DNA of 64,000 nt from Rhipidocladum racemiflorum (Eukaryota; Streptophyta; Magnoliopsida; Poales; Poaceae). Positions 1-11,059 of this stretch are shown here, piece after piece. The notes below the pieces were generated by a model, which searched no databases, had not been told where the DNA came from, and saw only the letters and a list, made by a program, of their open reading frames with translations. The stretch's first letter is position 1. Every line of letters starts with the position of its first letter. Where the stretch lies: assembly GCA_036346355.1 (NCBI GenBank), contig CM070579.1, forward strand, positions 9,796,001-9,860,000, in the 5' to 3' direction. Both the position numbers and the translations under genes were made by a program.

Positions 1-256
1 AGTACAGAAACATTGGTTCTTCCCCTATGACAATATCGTGTTTTGCGCAGGCTTATGAAAATGAATCACTTTGCTAATGTTAGTAAACTTGCTGACCTTA
101 CAGTGCAATATACTGGTTTAGTGAAATATACTGATTTTGCACCAGCTTATGAAATGGATTACTTTTTAGCTGCCAGTCAGTACCGAAACATTGGTTCTTC
201 CCCTGTAATAATATACTGGCTTTGCGCAGGCTTATGAAAATGAATCACTTTGCTTC
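1..256. repeat. Direct duplication, period 178 bp
   Basis: A block starting at position 1 (AGTACAGAAACATTGG) recurs at 179 (AGTACCGAAACATTGG). Both copies continue through TTGCGCAGGCTTATGAAAATGAATCACTTTGC with few changes. A weaker half-unit similarity (CAGCTTATGAAATGGATTAC) sits between them. The short ORF over this stretch has no recognisable domain, so I treat it as repeat sequence, not a gene. The left edge is cut by the window, so the true copy number is unknown. Confidence 0.6.
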
Positions 257-376
257 TGTCAGCAAACGTACTTACCTTTCATCTGTCTGGTTAGTTCGGT
301 GTGCTTCATAAATGTCATTCTGGTGATTCATACATATTCCTTTTTCTTTTTTTAAAAAATGCTAGATGCATGAATT

Positions 377-605
377 TGTCAGCCTACAAAAGGAATGTCG
401 AGGAATCGTGTTACAAGATGTAGTCTAGGGTTTCTCAAACAGATCTAAAATAAAGAATAGAGAGACAATGTGGAGGAACAGAGATTGATCTATTATTTCT
501 TTCTGATATATGTACAATGGGGGGACCCCTCCTCCTTTTATAGCCTTCTTCTAGGGTTTCGGCAAAGGGACCATAATGGGTCTTCATGGGCCAGGTGGTT
601 TCCCA
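377..605 (-). mobile_element. 3' LTR of a Copia retrotransposon
   Basis: On the minus strand a purine-rich tract (AAGGGGGAGTA, about 606-617) is followed directly by a segment starting TGGGAAACCACC. It runs about 229 bp to a TGACA end near 377. A promoter-like TATAAAAGG lies on the minus strand at 534-542. The order pol, polypurine tract, LTR is the 3' end of an LTR element. The inner TG is clear. The outer boundary at 377 is inferred from the CA rule only, because the other LTR is absent. Confidence 0.65.
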
Positions 606-982
606 ATACTCCCCCTTGGGCCTTTTGCCGCGAGATGCATATGTCTCATCATCCCAAATCCTCGAATGCACCTTTGAAAAGTAGATGCTGAGAGTGACTT
701 AGTGAATAAATCGGCAAGGTTCTCACACGACTTAGTGTGCAGTGTCTTAATCTCGTTCATCTTATGCATTTCATAAGCATAAAAGAATTTAGGCTTGATA
801 TGCTTTATGAGGTTACTTTTCACATAGCCTATTTGCATTTGAGCAACACAAGCTACATTATCTTCATAAATGATAGTGGGGATTTGCTCAATGTTCAAAC
901 CACATAACTTCTGGATATGGTAAACCATTCTTCGAAGCCATGCACATTCACGGGAGGCTTCATAAATATGCTGAAATGTCAT
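606..982 (-). pseudogene. Copia pol fragment, RNase H end
   Basis: The minus strand encodes about 120 residues typical of the C-terminal end of Copia polyproteins. It opens with EASRECAWLRRM, then IYEDNVACVAQMQ, then HIKPKFFYAYE, and ends with ENLADLFTKSLSASTFQ. In the family this is RNase HI; the IYEDN aspartate belongs to its active site. The reading frame overruns the polypurine tract into the LTR. Everything upstream (gag, integrase, reverse transcriptase) is missing, so this is a truncated, non-functional remnant that ends with the adjoining 3' LTR at 605. Confidence 0.8.
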
Positions 983-1023
983 ATTTATAAATTAGCAGTC
1001 TCGAATTGTCCACTTTTTTTGGA

Positions 1024-1236
1024 CAGTTCGAGGATATGTGGTTCGAACAAGTTCTTGGGCTGTTGTACAACTTTAGAGAAAGTTTTGGCAGCATATCCCT
1101 AGTGCTCTCCGAATACACACCCTCTTGACCTATTGTCGAGACGTATATTTGGAGAACAGCGGGAAGATGCTGCTGAAATTTTCTCTGGAGTTGTACAACA
1201 GCTTAAGAACTTGCCCGAATCACATATCTTCGAATG
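1024..1236. repeat. Imperfect inverted repeat (foldback)
   Basis: The left arm, roughly 1030-1128, and the reverse complement of the right arm, roughly 1138-1236, align over almost their full length at about 80% identity by eye. A shared core is CTGTTGTACAACT. The loop is only about ten bases, so a transcript would fold into a long hairpin. No terminal target duplication was found. It may be a MITE-like foldback, a CACTA subterminal structure or a hairpin RNA precursor; the sequence does not decide. Confidence 0.6.
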
Positions 1237-1460
1237 GGATTAGGGCCTAACCTAGTTAGAGATTAGGAGTCATCATTGGTACATACTTAGTTGGTCAACA
1301 TATAGACGTTTCTTTAAGATCACACATTAATCTTTAAGTACAATTATGTAGTATCAATTATCCCTTAATTTGTTAATTTACTATAATATGCTTTCGCGTA
1401 TGTGAAAAATAATCATGTCAGATATATGAATTGCTTTCTCTCATGAAGTTTATGTTTGAC

Positions 1461-1484
1461 ATATATATATATATATATATATAT
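1461..1484. repeat. TA dinucleotide microsatellite
   Basis: An uninterrupted run of TA repeats. It explains the isoleucine-tyrosine strings in the overlapping short ORFs, which are not genes. Confidence 0.9.
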
Positions 1485-1534
1485 GTATATTCAAAATGTC
1501 ACAAAGAGAGAGCACCGGCTCAACACCAGAGAGA

Positions 1535-4030
1535 GAAGAAGGTGCTCCCTTCGCGCCGTCGAGTAAGGTCAGAAAGGGCCGAGGACCGAGTAAAGGGGCC
1601 ACAGGGAGAACTCCATAGGTTTTCCACTTTGATTCCACGGGGGTTTGCACGGGTCCTGGCAAGTGTAAGGGGCACTGCTCCTCTTTTCTCAGCCAATTGG
1701 TGAGGGAGAGAGTGCCGATCACAGTTAAGGACTGGAGGAAGGAAGTCAGCACCGAGCAGAAGAACCTGCTGTGGGACGAAATTAAGGGGAAATGGATTAT
1801 ACCAGAGGAAGATGAAATTAATGCCAGACAGTACGCCTTGAAGAGAATGGGTGTGGCTTTGAGGCATTTCAGGATTATCATACATGCTGAGTACGTGTTG
1901 AAAAGCCGTACTCCCTTCCAAAGGTATCCGTTTGTTACTCCCGAGGTTTGGGAGGAGTTCACAAGGATGAGGAATATGCCTGAGGCAGAGGAGCTGAGAG
2001 AGAGGAACATCGCTATACAGAGGCATAACACACACGCGCATCACCTCGGTTCCGGCGGCTATGTCGGGAAGAAGGCAGAGTGGACGCGACAAGCTGAGGA
2101 TTGGGCAAACTCTAGGACAACGATGCCTTACTTCCATATATGTGAGGAGCGGGCACGCAACTGAGTATTAGTGAGGATGAAGAAGAAGAAAACCTCCGAC
2201 GGTCAGCTTGTGGTTCCAAACCCCGCGACCGCACAGATCGTCTCCACCATCATAAGACATCTAATATAGTACATTGCAGCTGACCCTTCCCATTGTATTG
2301 TGTCGAGGGACATCCTATCTTCGGCAATCGGGAAGCCTAATCAGAAGGGTTGGGTTCTTGCCGTAGGTGCAGGGCATACGAAGAGGTCCTTCTTCCAAGA
2401 GGAGAGCACTTCCAGTGCCAGATCAAGATCATAGGAAGCTCGTGAGGTGCGCCTGAGGACCCAGATGAAGGAGGAGGTGAGGCAGGAGCTGATGGAGGAG
2501 GTGATGGCACGTGAGGAGCACCTAAAGGCTGAGATGATGGCGATAATCTCCAAGAGTTAGGGTCATGTATCCTTGCCTGTGATACGCCCTAGCAGCTGCG
2601 CTTCTAGAAATGATCAGCTCGGTCCCCACCTCAAGGTAATATGTGTTTCCGACTAAAATGTACATGAATAAGCTTAACAAAGATTATGATCAAGTTGTGC
2701 ACTTCTTGTAGGATCCTGCCAAGTGCCAGCTAGTCCTGATCAAAAATGGATTATGCATTAAGGCTGGACGCGGGGTTACATTTCCAAGCAAGGAGGATGA
2801 CATGGTGCATGGTACACCTTTGGGGAAGGGCTACATGAGGGTGCTGGTGGACTATGTCCACGATGATTTCCTGTCTCATGCGCTGGAGTTCCCCTCGAAC
2901 GAAGATACCACCACTCTCGGGCAAGCACGGATGTCATTCATCAAGTGGCCCACGACGAGTGTTGTAGTGCAGAAGGTATAAAACCCCACGTCTTGTCCAT
3001 CATTTCAATACCGCAACACATCCCATTACATATGCATGTGCTTTACAGGTTACTGCTACTGCACCTGCTCCTACGCTTGCTGTTGCACCTGCTCCTACGC
3101 TTGCTCCTGCACCTGCTCCTACGCTTGCTGCTGCACCTGCTCCTGCTGCAGCACCTGCTCCTGATGCTGCACCTGCTCCTCCAGCTGCACCTACAACTTC
3201 TCCGGCTCCTAAACGGAGTGCACAGCTGGTGCGCAAAAGGACTACTATCAAGCTGACGAAAAATCCACAGGAGAGCTCGGAGAATCCCTCTGTGAAGAAG
3301 GCAAAGTTGTCAGAGGCCACCAAGCCCTCTAATGATTCTAAGTGGTTCTTACATGGAAAGCCCTTTCTCCCAAGCAATGAATTGAATGCTTTAGGCTTGT
3401 GCACTCGCTTGCTACATGGATGGTACATCGACAAGTCACATGAGGTCGAACCTCGCGTTGATTTCAATGTGAAGTATCGAGGGGTACAATTCCACCGCCA
3501 GGAGGATGTGAGTTTTGAGGATCTGCTCTTTTTGTACAGCTTGAAAACCATCGATATTTCTACTGTACGATGATGGACGCTGTGAGCATCGCACCATACT
3601 CATCCCTATGACTGTTTATTGATTTTGTATTATTTTTTTAACAATTGACATGACTTGTATGATAATGAGGTAGCGAGCCGTGATGGGTTGACACCTTGTC
3701 AGGTTTGTCAACCCCAAGATGGTGTCTACGACCATGGCTAGATTGTAATCGGAGTTCCTTGTAGGATACATCAAGCAGACATTGCATGCTAAGGCAAAAA
3801 AAGACTTCATTCTCTTCCCGTACCACCAGGAGTATGTACTACTATAAAATTCAATTACTTGTACGCACTTAAACTGTATATGAACTTATTTTCTTGAACT
3901 GTGTACCATTTAATAAGCAACCATTGAGTTCTACTTGTGGTTGTTCCGAGTGAAAAATAAAGTCTACACGTTTAACTCGCTCGAAAATAGACCGATAGAC
4001 TACGCGATCCAGCCTATTTTGCAGAAGTAA
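1535..4030 (+). pseudogene. CACTA (En/Spm) transposon accessory gene, decayed
   Basis: Several plus-strand pieces match the protein commonly encoded beside the transposase in grass CACTA elements. From about 1535 come a basic RKGRGPSKG region, VPITVKDWRKEV and an acidic helical domain to 2164. VVPNPATAQIV and IVSRDILSSAIGKP follow, then VLIKNGLCIKAGRG (from about 2737). Next are an Ala/Pro low-complexity linker (3050-3220), WFLHGKPFLPSNEL (from 3343) and, after 3780, a peptide ending DFILFPYHQE. Last comes KVYTFNSLENRPIDYAIQ near 3960-4015. The last two resemble a Ulp1-type (C48) cysteine protease domain. In-frame stops at 1616, 2162 and 2267, a frameshift near 2450, and a stop plus frame change near 3930-3960 show that it is dead. 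The LTR at 4061 truncates the 3' side. Confidence 0.75.
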
Positions 4031-4060
4031 GTACATTCCTCTAACCTAACACTTTACATA

Positions 4061-5910
4061 TGTAGGATCGAAGTATACGAATACAACAATCAGAGGGGGG
4101 TGAATGATTGTGTGGAAGCTAAAACCAAATTCTTGATTTACTAAAAGTTCACCCCAAAACGGAACCAAATAATTGCCTCGTATTCGACAAAAACAGATTG
4201 ATAAAGTTTCGGTAAAACACGAATTACTGGAAATCCAACCGTCGGATCAATCTGAAATTTGTACACAAGAAACTAGATTCCAATACGAATCGAACACAAA
4301 AAGAATCAACTCGATCAGACTTACGGATCAAAAGTTATGAACCTCACAAGCTTGCTATGACAAAAGATGACGAGAATCAATCTAATCAAAACTTGTAGAT
4401 TAATCAAGAACAACAAAAGATTAATCAATAAAACATTGAGGAACACTAAATTGATGCCCTAGAAAGCTTTTGGATGGATCAAAACAAAGAAAAACTCAAG
4501 GAATCAAAGATCCAATCTAGAACCAGAAGATGTGCAAGAGAAGAACCCCAAAACAGAGATTACTGTAGCACGCGTGTACTGTAGCTACGCGATTACTGTA
4601 GTACACAAAGGATCTGGAAAAATTGATCTTTATTTCCTCTTGTCTAAAGTACTCCCAACAAAAGAGTACAAACCCTAAAGCTCTGCTCTATGCTTCCTTG
4701 CATAAACAGGAGGCGCCTCCCCCTATTTATATAGAGCGAACACATAGAGTCCTGAATACAATTCCTAATCCTAGAAGGAGTCCCACTCCTAATCCTAGAA
4801 AGAGTATGTATTCAACACAACTCCACTTGGCCCAAACTGGCCAAAAACAACTCTTGCACGCGTATGGCAACCCAGCCATACTCACGTGACTAACAACTCT
4901 TGCACGCGTATGGCCACCATGCCATACTCACGTGACTAACCATTCTTCATATGCACCATTCTCTTAGCCCGAACTTCCCGCATGACATCCTTGACCATCA
5001 AGACCTCAATTCCTCTTGAACCTAGTCCCGAACCTCAGTTCCTCCATGAACCTAGTTCCGGTCCCGTCATCGACCACGTTCGTCCTTGAGCAATACCTGC
5101 ACATGAGCAAACAAGAAACGAATTCGAGCACAAGTCCACGACTTGAATCAAAGTCAATCCATGCAACTACTCACACGAGCATTGCATAAAGTCCACTTCA
5201 AAACAAGCATCATGAAATTCTCACAAATTTCATAATCTCAAATTCAAACCAAAATTCAATTCCAAAATTGCTCAAAACCCTAATCGAGCAAAAAAACCAT
5301 TCACGCCGGACCAAACACCGGTCCGGCGCAGCTCACGGTGGACCAAATATTTGGTCCGGCGTACATGTGAAAGTCTCGGTTCAATTCAAAGCAAATATGT
5401 TCAAAAACACGTTCACGACGAACCAAATTTTTGGTCCGGCGTACATGCAGAAGCAACGCTCAAAAATGCGTTCACGTCGGACCAAGAATTTGGTCCGGCG
5501 TGCATGGTCCGACGTAACATAGAAGCTTACTGTTTTTTTTCAAAAGCTTAGTCCGGCTCAGGAACTCAAAATCACGTTCACGACGGACCAGATTTTTGGT
5601 CCGGCGTGCACGTCAAAACAAGCTTTCAAAATAATGTTAACCACGGACCAAAAAACTTGTCCGGCGCGGATGCAAAAACAAGGACTAGTTTGGTCTGGCG
5701 CCAATGCGAGTGCAACATCCAAAAACACGTTCACGGCGGACTAAAGTTTGGTCCGGCGCAATGGTCCGGCGTAAGAGTAAAATCTTACTGTTCTTGGAAC
5801 TTCAGTCCGGCGCAAAGAAGGCACTACTTCTTGTCAATTTGTCAAACACATGCACAGACACATTTTTCAAATTCAATTCTTAAGCCAATTTTTCAGCACA
5901 TGATTTTACA
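4061..5910 (-). mobile_element. Copia-type LTR (SIRE/Maximus-like), minus
   Basis: On the minus strand the segment begins TGTAAAATCATG at 5910, directly after the polypurine tract ATCATCAAGGGGGAGAT (5911-5927). It ends TCGATCCTACA at 4061, giving a TG...CA unit of 1850 bp. A minus-strand TATATAAATA at 4724-4733 is a plausible promoter. It cuts into the CACTA gene, whose last readable exon ends about 40 bp away. No second LTR and no internal genes remain. Beyond the polypurine tract the sequence passes straight into unrelated palindromic repeats, so no target duplication can be defined. The Copia assignment rests on the LTR style and polypurine tract only. Confidence 0.6.
5290..5810. repeat. 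Irregular array of GGACCAAAxTTTGGTCC palindromes
   Basis: About seven modules spaced roughly 50-110 bp apart inside the LTR. Each resembles GTTCACGACGGACCA followed by TTTGGTCCGGCGTACATG. The GGACC...GGTCC halves are self-complementary, and modules lie near 5300, 5340, 5410, 5468, 5576, 5640 and 5728. They occupy the first 600 bp of the LTR as read on the minus strand, upstream of its TATA box, so they could act as repeated enhancer modules. Confidence 0.7.
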
Positions 5911-5927
5911 ATCTCCCCCTTGATGAT
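5911..5927 (-). other. Polypurine tract of the Copia-type element
   Basis: The minus-strand sequence ATCATCAAGGGGGAGAT abuts the TG start of the LTR at 5910. This is the expected primer position for plus-strand DNA synthesis in LTR retrotransposons and fixes the LTR boundary. Confidence 0.7.
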
Positions 5928-7128
5928 AATATCCTCATCACAATCGGTTCCCAACAAGAACCGATTGTGATAATATCCTCATCACAATCGATTTCTAGGG
6001 GTGAAAATGGGTCGGGTAATACCAGACTTGTATCCGGATACGACGAAAATTTTACCCAAAAATTCGGATACGGATACGAGTATTTTTTTGTTAGGTCGGA
6101 TACGGGTAATTATCTAGATACTTTTGTTTTGGATATGGGTCGGATACGAGACAGCAGATACCCGGTAAATACCCGGATTTTCAGGTCGGATACGGGTACC
6201 CGAATTATTCTAAAAATCGGGTACCCGAATATGGCCCAAGCCCAACAGTTGCAGCTTGCCCGGTCCATTGGCATTAGGGAAAGAAGAAAAAACCCTAAAC
6301 CCTTCTCCCTATTCACCAATTGACCACCGTGACAGGCCACAGCTGCCACAGGTCACTGCCGCCATCTGACCATCTCCATTCTCCCGAGTCTCGACACCAA
6401 TCCCGCCGGCCGCCGCACCCAAACCCCAGCACCCCGCCATCGTCCACAGCCGCCATCTCCCGTTGTATCTCATCCCCCGCCCCCCGCCACAGCTCTCGCC
6501 GCCGCCACCCACAGCTCCCATTGGGCGTTGGCCGCAGCTCTTCTCCGCCTTCGAGTACTGCGACCAGTCCAGAAGGTACGTTCTCGTCGGCCGCAGTTTG
6601 TTTGGAGCGAACCCATGATTAGTAACATGTTCAGCCAACCATGTTATCTAGGAGAAGTGCTTCTATGCTTTTCCTTCTAGTACAAGTTGCACAAATCTTG
6701 AAGCAAGCAAAGGGGTATGTAATCACCATCTACCCTTCATTCGTGCTTTAATAGTTGTGCAACTTTTAAAAGGAAGAGCTTAGAAGCACCTCTCGTTATC
6801 TAGAACCTTCCTTATCCTTTGGTGTTTGCGCTTACACATACCTTCAAAATTTTATGATTTTGTGGCGGTGGAAGATCTAAGCTTGAATATTGTTGGAGTA
6901 CTGGCTGTTGATTGTGTTGCATGATTTCAAATCAATACTGAAATATGAGTGCACTCGCATTAGTTTGTCCCGACTCCTGACTGCTCAGCCGCAATACTTG
7001 CGATGCTCATGCAGTTCTTTAATTATTCGTGGAGTAGTGTTTTCACTCCCATTCTGCTAAAAGCTTGATATATCTAAATCTCAGCGTGCCTAGTCAGTGA
7101 CCATGGTGGTGTAATTGGTGTTATACAT

Positions 7129-7131
<3 letters not shown>

Positions 7132-7166
<35 letters not shown>

Positions 7167-7167
7167 G
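7132..7167. repeat. TC then TA microsatellite inside the hAT element
   Basis: Runs of TC followed directly by TA dinucleotides, in non-coding AT-rich sequence between the hAT ends. Confidence 0.85.
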
Positions 7168-7644
7168 AACTGGTGTAACGTTGATTTGGAGCTTGTAAAT
7201 TTGGCATACCTGACTGAATAACTCATATGTGATCGATGTCCTCAGTATTGCTATGTTTATCGGCAACCTTAACTTATACTATTCAAGTGCTCATGTGTTG
7301 CCATAAAATTAAATAAACTTTTTTAAGGAAGTAATCTAGTTATTTATGTTTGATTTCAAGTATAATTTGAAATTTTTGTACTGGTGCTTTCCTTTGATTT
7401 CCTTATGGAGAAAGGGATGTGTGACTTAATATGGTGGGCTACTTTTACTTGAAAAGGACTTCAATCAGTAAGACTGATATGGACAATTAAGCTTCCTTTG
7501 TTTTGAGTACTGATACTATAACTTCAATCAGTAAGTCTGCCTTCGTTATTGTATACAGATACTATTACTCATGAAAATAAAAAACATTTTAAGTACAACT
7601 TCATTTGTACTATTTGTGTTAATTGCATGTACTCTATTTGTTAG

Positions 7645-7770
7645 ACTATTTGTGTGATTTGAACTCTATGTCACTATGTGTGTTAATTGCACCCTATTGT
7701 TAGACTATTTATGTGATTTGAACTCTATATCACTATGTGTGTTAATTGGACTTTATGTGGACTGTTTGTT
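7645..7770. repeat. Tandem duplication, period 59 bp, inside the hAT element
   Basis: GTGATTTGAACTCTAT occurs at 7654 and again at 7713. The surrounding TTAGACTATT and GTGTGTTAATTG motifs are repeated with the same 59-bp spacing, and a third partial copy continues after 7740. Confidence 0.75.
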
Positions 7771-8289
7771 TTAAGTAGACTATGTATGTTAATGGGACTA
7801 TGTGTTGTATTATGTGTTATAAATAAGTTAGGCAATATGCGTACTATCCGACTAAGTACCCGATACACGTATAGTAACCGTTCGTATAGTATCCGATACC
7901 CGTTTTCTACCTGTTCCGAAATACCCGTACCTGTACCCGTATCCTACCTGATTTTTAACTACCCATACCCGTACCCGTATCCGAAAAAAATAATTAGGGT
8001 AGGATATGAGATCACCTACTATCCGACCGTATCCAACCCGTTTCACCCCTATCTGTTCCCAAAAAGAACCGATTGTGATAATAGCCTCATCACAATCGGT
8101 TCCAACAAAGAACCGATTGTGATGACTAATTATTACTATCGTTCCGGAACCAACTGTGATAAAGCTTCCTCATCCCTGTCGTTAGACTTTCTATGGCCAC
8201 CAAAACCAACTTGACGATGAAAAAGAACTGATTGTGATGTATATTCTTATAGTAATGGGTGTCACGCGATGTGTCTATGCCTTTCGTGT

Positions 8290-10456
8290 TTTGTTGCCCA
8301 TGTACGTAGATACAACCGTTGAGTACAACAGTCGATTGTCCTACATACATGCAGCGGAGTTCTTGTATCGCTCAATGAAATATCTTTGGGTGCCTAGTAA
8401 TACACCTTCAACTATACCCACCAATGGAAGGCATCTTGTGCCTTTAATTACCCAGTTGTAAATCTTCGCAAGGTTCGTTGTCATTATCCCATAACGCGAA
8501 CCGCCCTCATCATGCAGAAGGGACTATTTCTCCAACGGCACATGTCGTATCCAGTCGGTGAAACTCTTTATGCTTGTCCCCGGCCTACGCTGAATGTTTG
8601 GGGCGTCGGTCGGAAGCGCACACAAGGATATGGGTCCTCTCCATGCTCGCGGTAGACCATAGGGTTCCTTGATGAACTAGCAGTATCTCTTGGATTCATT
8701 GATTGCTTCTTCGTTAGTTCATCCAACGTCCTCCAAAGTGCGTCGAACTTCCTCCGCTGGTTCTGTTTGCACAGTCATTTGAACATGTTCATAAGCTCCT
8801 TGTTCCTGAACTGACAAAAAAATTGGCACCCATGTGCCTCATGCACCACCTGCTCTTCAAGTATGGCCACTTTGCTGCTCCCACAACATCGGACCCTTGT
8901 TGCATATCCACGATCGCCCTTAGCAGCCCAGCATGTTAGTCATGGATGACACAAACATCAGGACGATCCAGAATAACTACCAGCTTGACTCTTTCAACGA
9001 ACCAGTACCAGCTGTCCGTGTTTTTCACCCTCCATGAAGGCCAATGCGACCGGTAGAATCTGGTTGTTAGCATCCATCGCAATTGCAATTAGAATCTGGC
9101 CCTTGTATTTCCCTGTGAGGAATGTGTCGTCCATGCAAATGACCAGGCGATAGGGTCGGAACGCATTAATGCATGCGCCGAGGGCCAAGAAGGCCCGCTG
9201 CAAGACCCACTTACCCGCGCGCACACCATTCGCGGGAAACTCCGTAAGGTCGGTGAATGTACCGGGATTCCTATGTGATATTGCCCTGAGCAAGTGTGGA
9301 ATATTCTCGTAGGAAGCCTCATACGTCCCGAACCATATTTGTAAAGTTGTCCTTTTTGCTCTCCATGCCTTTCCCGTAGCTAATCTTGTACTGAAACATC
9401 TCCTCCACGGCTGTGATAAAAGATCGATGCTGCAGGTGCGAATTGTCCATGATCTGACCATAAAACACATTTGCCACCCAGGTGGACGACAGATTGCGGT
9501 GTTCCTGCTTCGCTTCCTCCAGTTCGCAGTTATGCTCCATCACTATGGAATATTTCCAGCATTCCTTCCACTTCCCCTTGTATGCATGCACCCGCCATGG
9601 GCACGAATCAACTACGCACTTCACGTCGTACTCCTTTTTGCTAGACTTCACTACCCTGAATTCCCGCCGAAGAGACATTGCCCAGTACTTCATCGCATCC
9701 ATCACAACCTCCTTGTCTTTATATATGGCCCCCTGCATGAGCTCATTCTCATGATACTCCCATGCATCACTATTCCCTTCATTCATTGTTAAGTCTTTGA
9801 AATTATAATTACTTCATATACCAGGGACAGGCACCTCAGGAGTATTGTCCTCCCCGTTCGAGTTTTCGCCATCAGGGACTTCCTCATTCGCACAATCCTC
9901 CTCCATCATGTCAACTATGTCCTCCACCTCCTCCCCCTCGTCGGCCACCCCCTACACCTCCATGGCTGTCTCCTCGCCCCCTCAATCCCCTCGCCACTGC
10001 CAATCTTGTGTCCCCTGTCTCCAGGCTCCTCGCCACGTTTATCATCACATTCTTGCATATTTGTCTTCCCCTCCTCCATAATATCTACCCCGACATCACA
10101 AACTTCCGACACCGATGGAGCTACCGGGTACCATTGTACCAATAACATGAGCGACCAGCCCCGCTCTACGGCAAACCCAACATAGCTCCTCCACGATGAT
10201 GTCACGTTAATAGGAATAAACTCTCCATAAAAATAGTGTTGTGCATGGCTTACTACTGCTCTAACCCGCAGCCGAACAGTCTGCACATCCAAATTGAACA
10301 TTTGGAACATCCACTCCAACAAAGCCCTATATGTCCTTTCGCTCGGTCTAGATATGCCCGTACGACTCTTGAAAATGATAACAAATCCACTCCATTGGCC
10401 CCCTGTGCTATCTCCCCATCTCCATAAAATATTTGAAAATACAATTGCTCCGACAT
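8290..10456 (-). pseudogene. Mutator-like (MuDR/MULE) transposase, broken
   Basis: Reading leftwards from an ATG at 10456, a PB1-like N-terminal region (IFYGDGEIAQGANGVD) shifts frame near 10330 into the next 135-residue stretch. A MuDR-type DNA-binding domain follows at 9319-9786 (VVKSSKKEYDVKC, CPWRVHAYKGKW, MEHNCELEEAKQEH). The MULE catalytic domain lies at 8994-9350, with CMDDTFLTGKYKGQILIAI supplying the first acidic residue. Downstream pieces VCVIHD, WPYLKSRWCMRHMGANF and GTQRYFIERYKNSAA run to about 8300. In-frame stops after VCVIHD and inside the helical insert, plus frame changes, make it non-functional. No SWIM zinc-finger segment is readable. Terminal inverted repeats were not found with certainty. 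Confidence 0.85.
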
Positions 10457-10547
10457 GCTACCTACAACGATGAACCGAGAAATTCATCAGTTGTCTACCT
10501 TAAAAACTGCATGTCTATAGGATATATCATACTTCCTTTAATTTCTA

Positions 10548-10672
10548 CGTCGCTAAGTCGCTAAATCGCTGAGTCGCTAAGTCGCTGAATCACTGAGTCA
10601 CTGAGTTGCTCAATCGCTGAGTCGCTACGTCGTTAAGTTGCTGAGTCGCTAAATCGCTAAGTCACTGTGTCG
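10548..10672. repeat. 8-bp tandem array, consensus CGCTAAGT (block 1)
   Basis: About fifteen consecutive 8-mers vary between CGCTAAGT, CGCTGAGT, CGCTAAAT and CACTGAGT while keeping the 8-bp register. The array lies upstream of the MULE transposase start on its minus strand and has no coding potential. Confidence 0.9.
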
Positions 10673-10730
10673 TAGCAGCTAACGGTAGTCACGGTAGTAA
10701 TGAAAATGCTGCCACGGCAGCTCCTATCGC

Positions 10731-10912
10731 TAAGTCACTAAGTCGCTGAGTCGCTAAATCGCTAAGTCGCTAAGTCACTAAATCGTTAAAACGCTAAGTC
10801 GCTGAGTCACTAAAATGCTAAGTCGCTAAAACGCTAAGTCACTAATACGCTAAATAGCTAAAACGCTAAGTCGCTAATTTATCTAATCGGTGAGTCGCTA
10901 ATTAAAATCACA
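10731..10912. repeat. 8-bp tandem array, consensus CGCTAAGT (block 2)
   Basis: A second run of the same CGCTAAGT-type unit, separated from the first by about 58 bp of unrelated sequence with short GGTAGTCACGGTAGT and CTGCCACGGCAG motifs. Towards 10900 the register becomes ragged and more AT-rich, as in a decaying array. Confidence 0.85.
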
Positions 10913-10934
10913 CGAACAAGAAATTTACCTACAA

Positions 10935-11037
10935 CAGTCTTCTTCCTCTTCCTCTTCCTCTTCCTCCTCCTCCCCCTCTTCTTTCTCTCTTCTTCCCCTC
11001 TTCTTTCTTTCTTTCTTTCTTTCTTTCCTCTCCTCAT
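10935..11037. repeat. Polypyrimidine tract (CTT/CTTT-rich)
   Basis: About 100 bases almost wholly C and T on the plus strand. It includes CTTCCTCTTCCT units and a CTTT tetranucleotide run near 11003-11027. It is simple sequence with possible triplex or H-DNA character and contains no gene. Confidence 0.85.
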
Positions 11038-11059
11038 CTTTGCTTTTATTTTTTGGCTT

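Larger units (their letters stand above)
5996..8051. mobile_element. Non-autonomous hAT element, 2056 bp
   Basis: The ends are inverted: TAGGGGTGAAAATGGGT on the left, and the complement of TAGGGGTGAAACGGGTT on the right. Both subterminal regions carry many GGATACGGGTAC-like motifs, 6000-6235 on the left and their complement at 7840-8040 on the right. The flanking 8-mers are TCGATTTC (5988-5995) and TCTGTTCC (8052-8059). Both are one or two changes from TCGGTTCC, the sequence found at the same place in neighbouring palindrome units, so an 8-bp target duplication is likely. No hAT transposase is encoded. A GC-rich 6310-6590 block ending in a donor-like AGAAGGTACG could be a retained leader exon. 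Confidence 0.8.
5928..8254. mobile_element. CACTA-like subterminal palindrome region, split by a hAT insertion
   Basis: Palindromic units built from ATCACAATCGGTTCC and its complement occur at 5937-5971, around 5981, at 8066-8079 and at 8089-8123. Degenerate copies follow up to about 8240. Such arrays of short inverted motifs are typical of the subterminal regions of grass CACTA elements, and a CACTA gene lies upstream on the same side. TCTTATAGTA at 8246-8254 could be a decayed 3' terminus. The 5996-8051 hAT element separates the two halves. The link to the upstream CACTA gene is an inference. Confidence 0.5.

Noticed and set aside
2945..3256. 103-codon leucine-rich ORF (LLLHLLLRLL)
   Set aside because: It is an alternative frame of the Ala/Pro low-complexity linker of the CACTA gene, which fits its flanks in the AP frame.
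10548..10912. Regular repeats resembling a CRISPR array
   Set aside because: The unit is an 8-bp direct tandem repeat without spacers, in a plant genome.
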